A stretch of 64,000 bases of DNA, taken from Penelope pileata (taxonomy: Eukaryota > Chordata > Aves > Galliformes > Cracidae). Location: positions 63,491-127,490 of the forward strand of contig WBMW01004879.1 of NCBI GenBank assembly GCA_013396635.1. The letters are read 5' to 3'. Positions 1-12,600 of the stretch are shown here, one piece after another. Position 1 is the first letter of the stretch, and the number at the start of each line of letters is the position of its first letter. The notes beneath the pieces are model-generated. The model ran no database searches. It was not told where the DNA came from and was given only the letters and a program-made list of their open reading frames with translations. The translations under genes and the position numbers were made by a program.

Positions 1-1514
1 ATGTTTTACATTGCCTAAAGACCCTGCGCACATCCTTCATGGGAAGAGGCCTCGCTCCACTGGAAGGGAGAGAGTGGAGTGCTGCTGCTATTGCATACAG
101 GGGAAGGAAAGACAGTCCCAATCCCTGCTGATAGATGCTCTCTAGGAAGCCAGATCTTGTGAAAAACATCACACAAATAACATTCACTTCAAAAAAGACA
201 GGAACGTGCTTGCTGGATCCTGAATGTCTGACTTAAGACATATCTCTGGGTAACAAACAAGCTGGCTGGAGCACTGAGTCCTCCCCAAAGGGCCTCTCCA
301 AGCGTTCACGTGCAAATGTGCACCAAGCAGAGCAGCGAGGAGCTGCACAAAACCCAACCCCATCCTTCTACAAGCCTGTCTTGCTCCTGCAGCAGCAAGG
401 GGTTCCCAGCACCAGCCAGCAAGCACTGCAAATGCTGATGAAGGGGACGTGGGATGTCGCAAGGAACCCAAGGTAAGGATATACAAGGGGAATTCTGCTT
501 CTACAAAGGAAAAACTCTGGAATATGAAGTGCGTTATGAGAAGTAGCCACAAAATGAGCAGCTCTGCTCAGCTGCTGGACCAGTGACAGCACCACGTCAC
601 TGCTCTGCCAGCAGCAACTGCTTCCAGCTGCACATCCCTCCACAACTCATTGGGAAAAACAACACAACATCCCATCAACACCCACTGGTTTTCTCTTCTG
701 CTGCTTTCTGGCTTGCTGAGCCGCACCATGTGCTGCTTTTCTTGCTGCACAACCCCGTGCTCTGCTATATCTCCCTGCATTTTCCTTTTCCAAGGTCCCC
801 ATTTCACATTCTTAAAACGCACATAATGCCTGCTCTCTGCAGATTTACACACCCGAGAGCTCCCTTATTTATTCAAAATCTGAGCCTCAACAATCTGTTG
901 AATCAATTAGCTTCTACAGCATGACACCCAGATACTCCTGAACTATGGCAGGCTAGTCATATTCAGAAAAACATAAATAGTCATGAACGCTGCACTAGCC
1001 CACATGCTTTATGGTGAACACCATACCATGATCTTCAGTTATATAATATACAAAGAAAATGAATGCCCCGACTTGGCTGATAACATATTTGACACTGAAT
1101 AGATTAAAAATTTCACTCCCAAAATATATTACAAATTCTGAGTTCTGTTTATTTAGGCAAGAATCTGGGAAACCGTCAGCTGGATGCCCCGTGTTAGCAG
1201 CGAGCTCTCCCGTGCCCAGTCCGTCCACTAAGGGCTGATCCCTCCCAGGGGGATGCTCCAAGCTTAGGGCTGTGACTGCTAAAGGACCAAGACTGGGCAA
1301 AAGCCAAACATCTGGAGTGTTGTAAATCCCATGTCCCAGGCACCAAAGTATGGCTTCAGAAGGCATCACGGGTGCAGAAGCACGGCACAGCTGCTGCTCA
1401 CATCCAGCCGCGTTTCACTCAAAACCTTTCCCATGTGCCACGGGGGTCACTGCCACAAACCACCACCATCCACCTACCAGTGTGCAGGACTGGATCTTTC
1501 TAGCAGAATCTTTG
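1..1514. other. Extended 3' UTR or 3' flank of PRKCA
   Basis: No gene is recognisable. Additional minus-strand AATAAA hexamers occur at 1148-1153 and 868-873, so a longer PRKCA transcript form could end here. Open frames in this stretch resemble no known protein. Confidence 0.6.
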
Positions 1515-1529
1515 GCACAGGCTCAATGT

Positions 1530-1535
1530 TTTATT
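1530..1535 (-). terminator. Candidate poly(A) signal AATAAA for PRKCA
   Basis: Minus-strand AATAAA (plus strand tttatt). A GT-rich stretch follows on the minus strand at about 1486-1451, a suitable downstream element. A G-rich tract lies about 30 nt upstream. An overlapping AATAAA also occurs on the plus strand at 1538-1543, so strand use is not certain from sequence alone. Confidence 0.45.
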
Positions 1536-1563
1536 GTAATAAAAGATGATTAGAAAGTAGATT

Positions 1564-1584
1564 CCCTCCCCCTCCCCCCCCCTC
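1564..1584 (-). repeat. G-rich tract (C-rich on plus strand)
   Basis: On the minus strand three successive G runs of 8, 5 and 3 are separated by single A residues. In the PRKCA transcript this would lie about 30 nt before the candidate poly(A) signal. It is a low-complexity run that might form a G-quadruplex. Confidence 0.7.
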
Positions 1585-2784
1585 GGTTACAGATTCTGGT
1601 ATAAATTTAAGTCTTTTATGGCAAGTAGCTTACTTTTTGAATATGTTTAACATGCTGGAAAAATTGTAATCAGTCTGCATGCAGCAATGGAGACATCATG
1701 CTTCTGGCATCGTCATGCACATCCGACAGACAAAAAGTGCCTACAGCTGCTGCCATTAACAAGGCAGAAGGGAAAAAAAAGGAAAACACACTGCCTACTA
1801 TTTTACATGCTGTAACAAAACCAAAGTAAGCACAAAAATATTTACTGATATTTGAATGAATATCTTCTGGTAAGTTGTAAGAGGAAATATCAAAATTTTT
1901 ATCTAAGTGAGATAGGAGAGGAGAAGATTGCATTAATTACAGTGTTCATCGTTGCAAATAAAATCTATTTCCTTCCCTGTAAGTAATAAGCAGACACGAA
2001 ATGAAAGCCTACTTGAAACTTGTATAAAACCTGCAGGTAGCAATTATTGTTTAAAAGTAGATCTACATTTAAAAAAACAGATGATACCCTAAGTCATTAA
2101 CAATATCCAAAAACTAGAAAAAAACCAACCCAAAACAATAGCAATAAAACATTTAGCTAAACTTAAATGATGTCATTCAGAACAAGAACTTTCACAAATA
2201 AAGCACAATTTGTTTTATAAAATTTTTATAATACTCTTTACGCTTGATATGATTACGTCAATAATATAGATCTGCTTATTATTAACCCTTATCATTAAGA
2301 GTTATTACTAAACATGCAAAATTCATTGCATGAAGCATATGTAAAATGTAGTAAATTCCACTCTATCGATAAAACAAGTTTTAGGTGCTTCTTTCAGGCT
2401 TGATTATTCTACAGCCCCAAGTTTTTTGAGTTAAAACTGATTATTTTAGGACTAAATCTTGATCAATTTCCATGAGTTATTCTGGACAAATCATGAAGTC
2501 ACCTGGGGCTGCACTTTTTGTGAATTTAGCATATGCAATGCTGCCTTTGATTTGCTGTCCTATACTGCAGACTACAAACAAACACGTGTAGATAAGATTT
2601 GAGGGATGACAGCTCTGTTTTACATTCCAGGTTAACAAATTTCATGGCAAAACATGGGTATTAGTAGAACCAGTTAACAGTAAACTTGAGGAGTGTTGCA
2701 AATTAAATTAACTGAACAAACAATGGCACCCTGGATCACAGAATAATCTCATGGAGATTAAAATTCACAAAAATATTATTAAAA

Positions 2785-2805
2785 TTATTACTATTATTAT
2801 TATTA
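2785..2805. repeat. Imperfect (ATT)n microsatellite
   Basis: Repeating attatt units interrupted once by ctatt, within the probable 3' UTR. Confidence 0.85.
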
Positions 2806-3494
2806 AAGACAAAATTTCACCCTTGAGTTTCTCGCATGCTACTTAGCAAAGATCCTAGAGATCTGGTCACTGCTGGAGCATGTTGAAATTTGGTGTTCCT
2901 TATAGGATTGGTTCACAAAGCCTCAGGGTCTAATTGGATTTCATCCCCACCGCCCACCCACTCCCAACTCATATTAGCCAAGTTTTTGAAACAACTGCTT
3001 TCCACAACGTTCTGCAATGCCTCTCCTCCCCGGCGTGCTCCAGTCCCGTGTGCTGCTCTCCCCAAAGCCCCCACTGGACCCGGGGAGCAGTGGTCCCTCG
3101 GGGCCGCGGGCTCCATCTCATGGCATCCCCACGGAAGGGCTAAGTACTGGAGGTGCTTTCTCAGATTGGGTCTTAGATTATTTCTAACAGCAGCGGAGTG
3201 AAAAAGGGAGCAAAAGGACAGTGGGAAGTTACAAAACTATATAACGTACCAAAAATGGGGAACCTCAGACGAGTCAGCGGTGACTTCTAGAAAGATAAAC
3301 GGGCACCGTACACTAATTATCTCCCATTAAGACATCTCTGTTGCAAAGCCAAAATCCTGAATAAGTGGCCTTTCCCCCATCTTACACTTTCTAACCCTAC
3401 AATTTTCAGGTCCAAACGGAATCAAGGCAAAAACCTAAAAATTTTAGGGTTAAGAACCGTTCCCCACTGCAGGATTTGTTCTTGTTCTGCTGTT

Positions 3495-3659
3495 TCATGC
3501 TACATTTTGTAGAAGGGGATGTACGAACTGGGGGTTGACATAAGAGAACCCTTCAAAATCTGTTTGGTCTATGTTAGCAATGACCAGCTGATCCGGAGGC
3601 GTTAACACCGGTTGTCCTCGTGTGAAGAATTTATCAAAGTTTTCGGCACCTTTGCCACA
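3495..3659 (-). CDS. PRKCA: PRKCA exon 17: V5 tail and stop codon
   Basis: Encodes C621-A674 and the TGA stop at 3497-3495. It holds two phosphorylation sites needed for stability: the turn motif VLTPPD with T640 (human T638) and the hydrophobic motif FEGFSY with S659 (human S657). NFDKFFTRGQP is the NFD segment that touches the ATP site in cPKCs. The last residues are HPLLQNVA, where human ends HPILQSAV, so the C-terminal residues forming the mammalian PDZ ligand differ. Acceptor cttgcag, phase 0, 165 nt of coding sequence. Confidence 0.97.
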   Translation of the reverse strand, partial: CGKGAENFDKFFTRGQPVLTPPDQLVIANIDQTDFEGFSYVNPQFVHPLLQNVA

Positions 3660-6600
3660 CTGCAAGAAAAAAAAAGAGAAAAAATCAACAATACATCAGC
3701 AGTTCCAGCTGTTTGCAGATTTCTCAGGATGAACGCAAGGCCTTCCTTCACTTCTTACAAGTAATTAAGATAAGATTTTCTTCTCAGATTTTCTTCTCAG
3801 ACTGTTTTAACAAAAAAATCCCAAGGAAATAGAGAAATTTTAATAGATGAATTCTGATGAAAAGCAGAGTCAGAAAAGTTTCCATCCATCAGCATGAGGT
3901 GACAGGAGGCTTAAAAATGCAGAAGTAGTGGGATAAAAAAGGAAGACGAAAGTATTTGTATGGACATATATTGGCAAGAGATACTTTATCTGTCAAGTCA
4001 TTTGCTTCTCCTTAAAACCTCTACAATGCAAAATTAAATTTTTGTGTTAGTCTTTGTTTCCTTGATGCCCTGCAGAAAGCGTAATGAAATTCATTTTACA
4101 TGCTTTGATTCTTCCTTGCTCAGCACATAAAATCCTGTGAATCCACAAATGTTAACAGAGCTCTATTGGCACAACATTAACAAAGAAGAGCAAAGAGACA
4201 CAATTTACTAAAGGAAGTATTTTGCACACTGAAAATACCAGCAAAAGTTGGATATAATGCTTGGAAAATTTTTACATATGCATACAGATCAATTTGCATG
4301 CACATGTGTTGGGGTATAGTCACTATTACTGGAATTATACCATGTTATAATGCAGTTGTCTATTATTAGATCAGGAACACGCTCGGTTCCAGAAGATATT
4401 TATTCCAAATCACACTTCAGTCCCACTTGGAGTGAAGCAGAAATGAAATACAGCCCGTCAGGGAACTGAAAACACGGGCAACCTCTCAGAGAACAATGTG
4501 GAAACTGCAAGCACAACCAGAGAGCCCTCTGAGTGTGGAGTGGAGACACGAAGACATGAACTACTGAGCACCACCTGAAGAACACTGCACTGTGGACTAA
4601 AAGATAGGAACTGGGATCACAATGCTCTCCATCATGAGACACTCCGTATAATGTCTCAGTGCTGGATGCATGCTGCAGAGATGTCCAGGAACAGCGAGTG
4701 TTTGATCCTTGCCTTCCAAATTTCACCCTGGTTTAGCCCCCAGGTTACCCAGCAGAAGGAGTAATGACAACCAGGTCCATAAAACAAAATGGAAGTTTTC
4801 CAGCCTCTCCAGAAGCTACAACCCCAAACTACCAGCAAACAACAGCTGCCTGCACAGGAAGGGAACTGGGGCAGGGAGCACACTCTGGGAACAGGTCCAC
4901 GTTGCAAAATGAGCTATCACAGGTTTCATTCTTTTTTTGTCTAAGAGAAGAGACACGTCATCAACACATCATCTTGTGAAGCCCAACTGAGAAGCATGGT
5001 TATATATAGCTCCACACTGAGCACTCTTCATTCAGAACAGAAAACAAAAGAAATCAAGTTTGCAAAAAGGAGAGTTTGGAGTGATGTCGAAACAGTTGGA
5101 AGGCAGAAGAGTATGATTAGCAGCAAGTGGAAAAGGGAAGCAGAGTAAAATTAGCTTGGGTGCAAGAAAGACTGCACATCTGGGGAAAAACAGACATCGA
5201 ATGTTGCAGAGAGGTTCAAAGGCAACTCATAAATCTGTTTATTTCAAAATCAGCTACTAGAAGAGCTCCTCAAACAAAGTGTGGATGCATGATACGTGCA
5301 GGGCACACTTCTTCCCGTTGTCCCTGACCCCTTCCTCTCCACCCTGAAGTATAGCTGCACTATGGTTTATTTTTGTTACTGAATATATCTACACTGGGAT
5401 TTGGAGGATTACATTGAGTTACATTATTCATCACATTACATTATTATCTTCTGACTTAGAGGGTAACTTTGAAAGGACAGAAGATGACTTGTACAATAGG
5501 CCAATATGAAACATTGATTTTTCTGAACTAACTCAACAGGAATAAAGCTGCACGTTTATAGGAGGGACAAACCAAAGGGGGCCTGTTAAGGGAATGGGAG
5601 GGTGAGATGCACAGCTCATACCCTATCTTGAAAACAGCTTGGTTAGTTTTGTAATTCCTTACAAAGCACCTGGCACATGGACTTGGACACGCCACTGAGC
5701 TACAAAGAACTTTTGCTGCCCCAGGCACAAGTTGTTTTATATTTCAGATGAAAAATGCATGCTCAGGTACTGGATCAGAGTGCTGACAAAAGGGCATTTG
5801 TTCAGTCTTGGAAGAGCACAGGCACAGGGACACCTGAACAGGTCAAAGGCTAATGGTAGTTTGCTTTTCTTTCCTGAGGCTCTGTTCTCACCAAACATCC
5901 TGGCCAATGACTTCTGGTACAGAGAGTGGACAGAGCTGAACTTTGACAAGAGGAAAACTCTCAATCACTTGAATGGAAGTTGATGCACCTCCAAATCAAC
6001 ATCCAAATTTTTTTTAGAGGCAGTACAGCCAATTTGGAGCAGTAACAAAAGGGATATTTTCACGGGAAGACTTCTTTGCTTTATAGATGTTTTATGGAGA
6101 AGTGTGATGCTTCTACAAAATTATGCTCCATCTTTTTTCCTTTTTTCTCCAATAAAAGGAAGCTGTTCTAACCAGCTGTGTATTGAAACCAAAGTCTCTG
6201 AGTGAGAATATGGGTCTACCTGAGCTCTTACAAATCTGAGAAAATGTCCTTGAGTAATGACCCTACGCCCGTGGGTTGTGAACTGTCAGTCTGGAAGGGA
6301 ACATGTTATTTAAACCAACCAACTGCTGACCCAAAATCTGCAGCTCCGTGTTGGAGTAAGAACTGTGCCTGTCTGCAAAACCAGCAGGATTGCTCCTGCA
6401 GCAAAGTGCTTCCCAGAGAAGGTTTTCTGAAAACAAAATAAAATGTAGACTATAAATATGTCCACAACTTAAAACAAATTAAGATTTGTGTGCTTTTTGC
6501 TTTCTAGAATCAATATAAATAGCATCAGCAACCACAATAAATGAGTTATACATAGGGTATTTAAATATCAGACTTGGATTTTAAATGACTTTTGTCTGGG

Positions 6601-9600
6601 AAAATTAGGCTCCATGTGAATGCCTGCCTGAATCTCCTTGGTGTCTTTTGATAGCAGCCTGTATAAACAAAACAGGTCATGATAACCACGGAGAAAGATA
6701 ACAGCTGCTCTGAACAGGAGCCAGGATCTGCCACAAAGTGTGCTGCAATGGAACCAGACCATATTTCAGGACTTAGTATCTTCATGCTGGCATTACTTTT
6801 AACTTCAGGGGGAATCTAAGTACTCGGTTCCCAAGCTAATAACGCTTACAGATGTGAAGGCAGATTTGCTTTATGATCAGCTTGAACTTTGACTCAAAAA
6901 GCATGTAATGAAAATCTTACACAAAATGTTCTGTGTAGAAGTGCAGCTCCCCCTCTGACAGACAGACCTGGGAATGGCTGATGGGAGTGGCAGCAGTGTC
7001 ATGCATGTTTTTTTCCTTATTTATCCTCTTCCTTGCATGCAAAATCCACATCATATGGAAAGGGTGATTTCCCCTAGTACAGAACTCTTCCTGGCATAAA
7101 ACTCCCCTCCTGGTGAGGTGAAAGAGGCACTTACACGCAGCAAGAGAGGAATATATTCTGCCTCTGTTCATTAGTTTGTGGTAGCCCACTAGCATGTCTG
7201 TATTGATAAATACATCAGTGCACAGACCAACAATCCTATACCTGCCATGCTACAGACTGCTGCACATCTCAGCAGAAGTGAAAACAGTGTTAGAGAACAG
7301 AGATTCGACAGCAGGACATAACAATTTACAGCTGTTCCTGAAAGCTTATATTCTTGTGTGCAAATAATTTTCTTTTCCTGTCAATACAGCACAGCGCATG
7401 CTGAAAAAATGTCTGCGTCAACAGTTCTTTGAATTATATTATGCGAACAGCTCTTGCAATAAGGACATCTTTCACTTGTTTGGATTTCTAAAATATTCCT
7501 ATGGATACATGTGTGCCAAACAGTAACAGAAATGAAGAATAAAATAGGTATTATTCCTGCAAGCTCAGCAGACTTGGGTTCTGCCACTCTGGGCTGAGAA
7601 ATGCAACCTCTCAAGGAGGGAATTCAGCGTTCAGACCCCTCTAGTCACTGACTTTGGAGACAGTTGGGAATGGCATTCTCACACGTCTCAAGCAGCTGAT
7701 GTGAATATACCAATTTTCTCTATTTTCAGCATCTCACGCAGTGCACAAATGTCCAGTCAGGACTGCAACCACTGTGAGACTTTTTCACAAGGAGTAAACA
7801 ACACGAGGCTATGCTACAGGCTGCCAAAACATTAGCAGATTTCCCAGCTGGCCTGCCCTCATCAGAATGCCCTATCACAGGAGTGTCCCAGATCTGCAGC
7901 ACCATAGATCCAGCACAAATCCCACCCCCAGGAAAGCACGCCCACAGGCACGTGCAGCAAGGGATGCATCCGGCACCTCACTCACCACTTTGGGCTTGAA
8001 GGGCGGCTGGATCTCTCTGTTTTCCAGTTTCTCCCAGTCAATTCTCCTGAAGAAAGCATGTTCCCTGATGTCTCTTTCACCTTCGAGGCCGCAACCAAGG
8101 CGTTTTGCAGGATGTTTAGTCATTAGCTACCAAGGAAGAAAACACCAAACGATTACACTGAGCGCTAGAATTGGACGTGAGACAGACTCTCCCCAGACTG
8201 CAATGTTCTTGCTCCTCTCCTGAAGATGCAAGTTGCTAATAAAATTGTATTGAAAAGCTAAAATTCATTTTTTGAAGACAGGTTCTGTTTGGTCACAGGA
8301 GACAGCAGGCCAGCAGCCAAATGAAAGGCTGTGCCTGGGCAAGTCCCCATTAGCTGAGGCGAGTGCTGAAGGCCCGGGCGGGCGCACCATGGCCCCATCG
8401 TCTCACGACACCGCTCACTCCCCAATGTCGCCTTTGGTCGTTCAGTTCAGTCTTATAAATCTCCATAACAGCTTCTGCCCAACCTCAGCAATCAATTAAA
8501 CTTAATAAATCCCAATTTACTGGAGCTGTATGAAGTACAACCCTCCTTTCATTTTTCTGGGCCTGCTGAAGACATCTCATTATGGAGCCTGCAGTTTCTT
8601 GGCACCCAGCTGACAAGATCTCATCCGTGTTTCCTCCCTTGCATCCTTAATGACATCTTGGTCAATACTACACCCAGTTGCAAAGATTAAGCAGACTTGG
8701 GAAAAAAAAGAAACACCACCAGTATTGCATGCTTGGAAACAGTAATGTACTTGTTAATTAACAAGCTCTTCAAAAATCTTGTATGTCAATTAGACATTGA
8801 GCAATGCGGCCTTCATCTCTCAGTTCCAGTATTGTGGGGACTTTTTAAAGCTCTTCTACAAATCACATCTGATTAATACACTGCTAGCAGCAATACCTTG
8901 TGCATCTTTTTAAAACCTCAGCTGTACTACTTTAGTCTCCCTCCAAATGTTCATTTGATCATATTCCAATTCTGAAACTAAAATAAAAGAGATGTGAAGC
9001 AGACTTCAGGAAGCTAACTAAGGATGGGGCTGGGATCATATCGTTCTTCAAACATAAGAGCAACTTTGCCTCTTTTTTTTTTAACTTTTCTAACCCCTTG
9101 CTTTAACAGTAAGTGTTGTTACAAGAGAAATAAGATTCTAGCAGTCATAATTCTGTCCCAAAGTTACTGTGACCACCAAACCCAACATGCCCCGAACCAG
9201 TGGAAAAACTGTCAAACAGACAATTCCATTTCAAGTCACAGCGGGCACAGCTGCCCTGCCCAGCTGTGTGGTCCTGGGACTGCTGAGCTGCTGCTGGCAG
9301 CACAGCTGCTTCCCTGCACCAACTTCTTAGCTCAGGTATAACGCTCACTGAAGCCTGGGATTTATTTGTTAGTTGAATACAGACATTATTCTATCACAGA
9401 GATTTGACCTTAAACCTAGTGGTGCAATGCAATTTTAACTTTCTGAACTCCCTTTGCATAAGCAGCTACTGGAATAGCAGCAAGCAGGAGAGCTGAAAAC
9501 AAGGTAATTAGATCAGGCTCAAACTGTGCTGTGTGAATATATGATTTTCACAACAAGGCATCAATCTGCATGTACTTTACAAAAATCTATCATTTAGTTT

Positions 9601-12600
9601 TTGTTAGCCAGAAGCAGCATGTCTACACTGGGACGGGCTCTAAAATTAGAGCAATCTTTCTTTTACTTTGTTGTTCTGAACAGCTTTTCTTTTGCTTTAT
9701 GATTTTTCCTTGAAGGATTAATATCCAAGTTATGCATCATACTTCCTTAATGCTTGCAAAGGAAAGGAAAAAAATAATTACCAAATCAACTGGCACTAAG
9801 TGAAGTGATGTAAGACATCAAAGTAAGGCTTTACAGAGGATGGTTTGAAAAGCTGCAGAAGGAGGGTACTCTAGGGAATCGCATGGAGTCAGGAGAAAGT
9901 CAAATGAATTATTTGTTTCGGAGGTAATCCCTTCAAATCAAATCTATTCTTTTCCTTGAAAAAATTAAATTAACTTAGAATCTAAGATAAATTTTTGCCC
10001 ACTGAGGTTACAACTGGGTCAGGATTTCCCTACAGTTCCCTTGTGTTTACGCTACAGATTTTCACATAGGCTCAGCTTTATTTACATTGAAAAAATACTT
10101 CTTCTTAACTCTTTTGTTCTGCTGCTGTGGTTAGGGCTGAGGACCACAGCATGTTCACTGCAGGATCTGGTATCCATCTAGACCAGGAAATCTCCTCACC
10201 TTGCAAAACTGGGGTTGCACTGCCAAGGGCTGAGGCAAGGTGGGTGCAGACGTTTCACACCATCCTCCTGTTTATAATTTCTGCTTTGTATTTGGCAGCT
10301 ACTGACTCTGACATTTCTTCTTACCACAAAATAAGCAGGCACAGCAGGAGCTGAATACTTATCAGTGACACCAAGTGACAAGCACTTTATGACAATATAA
10401 CTTAACACAGCCTGACAGAAGTTGTACTTAAAATACTACAGCGCCGTATCAAAGCCAGACAAATTCAGTTATCCATAAGGAATGCCAAAAAGAAACTTAA
10501 TGATAAAGAAACATCTATCTCACCCCCTTGCAGATGGAGACAGCTTCTTTGGACAGTGATTTGGGATAGGAAACATTATGCTCCATTATGGACTGGAAAA
10601 GTTCATCTTCATCTTCTCCATCAAATGGAGGCTGTTAAAAATGAATCGTATGTTAATTCTCCCCTTTTTATGAGATGGTATAGCAATACTGCAGCCATAC
10701 TGGGTCAGGTTAAACATGTATCCAGCCCAGCAACTTCCCTACAGAAAGTCATAGATGCCCAAAGACATCAGTGTAAGCAATGACTCCTGCCCAGGAAGGC
10801 GCAGCAAACTTCCAGCTATCTGCAGTTTGGGGACCTTCTCACCCAGCAGCTTAGTGTTTAGCAGCCTCAGACAGAAATCAAGGAGAAAAGTTTGTTTCTG
10901 CCCCAGCATGGCAGTAAAATTAATGAAAGGTTTGCTGAATTACCTTCACTGAGTTTATCTTTGTGATAATCTTTAATTAGCTTTTAAAGCTACTGTGCAC
11001 TGAACAGCCAAAAATACTTTAAAAGGTAAAATCCGGAGACTGTAACTTGCAATTACCTTCTGTTAAGGTATACCCATTCCTCCCTTAATACTAGCTAAAT
11101 TCCAGTTTGTTTTATAAGGCATGGCTATAGACTCTGCTCCTGTGAGGGTGGGACTGCATCACCAGACAGGGCTGTACTTTACTTCTAAATACAGGTGATG
11201 AGGGAAGTGGCCCTGCCTGAGTCCCCAGGAGATGGACACTGTGTAAGTCTCAGCTGGTAGGAAACCTCATTTTCAAAAAAGCATTCAGCTGCCTAACGTT
11301 AGCATTGTACACTGTAAATGTTAACAATTGCAATCACAACCCTTTAAAAACTTTTAAAATGCCAACTGGAATTTAGTAGAAAAACTATTAAACCCATTTG
11401 TTAAAAATGTATGTTCTAAGCCTAAGAAATGCTTACCTCTAGCTAACACTCATTGAAAGCTGCTTTTCCAACTCAAGACCAACAGAGATCCTAAAGTCGG
11501 TAGTTACATGCAATTTACTGTAGAACAGTGTTGCTTTTCTACTTCAGTGACTCAGGGAGCAGCGTCTCATTAACTGTGCAGAATAAGGAGTCTGTAACTA
11601 AGCTTATTTCGAGTGGCAAGACCCATACTTTACCCCCAGGACACAGAATACAAAAACTGTATTCTTGTGGCTTAACTGCAATGCAGAGCGTATACACAAT
11701 CTCCCTGTGGTTTCAAACTACTAAATGGTATTTCTTCCATTTGACATGCATTTTCCTACTAAAGTGTCTCTCTCCCATACAGTTTTGAAGATGGCTATTT
11801 ATAACATCATTACAGTACAAAGAAACCATATTCAAAGGCAGTGGTTTATTATGTGGGTGAAATAGAAAGAGCTTAAAACCTACATTCTCAGTGGAGTCAT
11901 GGGGACAATACCAGTATGAAAGGCCCCACGCTTGTCCCCTAAGGGTCCAGCCCCTTAGCAAGTTTTGAAAGTGAGCAGCATCAGACAGGCATGAAGAGGT
12001 CATGGTGGAAGAATTACTCTTACCTGTCCAGCTAACATCTCATAGAGCAGCACGCCGTATGCCCACCAATCCACAGACTTCGCGTAGGGCTGATAAGCAA
12101 TAATCTGTATAATCACAAATAAACAAGCAAACAAATGAAGTCCAATGTTAATGAACATCTAGTCTTGTGATGCTAGATGAACAGTGCCACAGAGATGAAC
12201 ATAGCTCTTTGCAAAGACCCAGAAAGTCAACACTGTAATCCTCACTCCAGCTAATCATTGGTTTCAGTGGGAGTTGCACAGTTTTGCAAATGCTAGTCTA
12301 AACCCACTCATGTCTTTTGATATTCTGATATCTTGGGAACTCAGCTCTTAGACCTTGAGATAAGCATTCGAAATCAAAGAAGGGAGTAGCACAATGTAGG
12401 AGACAAGGCAAAAATTTTATTCCTTCAATTGTGTCAAAGCTTCTGCTGATGAGACTCACTAATTTACAGATTATCAACAATTAAGCCTTCCTTTTCAATG
12501 TTTATGTTTTTGTTATACTCTAAAAGGAATCAAAATTTAAGAGCAAAACCTTGAAAAGCTTGGTTATGTTTTCCCAAGTTGAATGACTCAAATACTCCTA

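Larger units (their letters stand above)
1515..3494 (-). other. PRKCA: Probable PRKCA 3' UTR
   Basis: Follows the stop codon directly. It is AT-rich, with an (ATT)n tract at about 2785-2805 and a GC-rich patch at 3020-3130. The end is set by the candidate poly(A) signal at 1530-1535 and is inferred. Mammalian PRKCA transcripts have 3' UTRs of several kilobases, so the UTR may extend further, to other AATAAA sites at 1148-1153 or 868-873. No protein-coding frame is evident. Confidence 0.5.
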
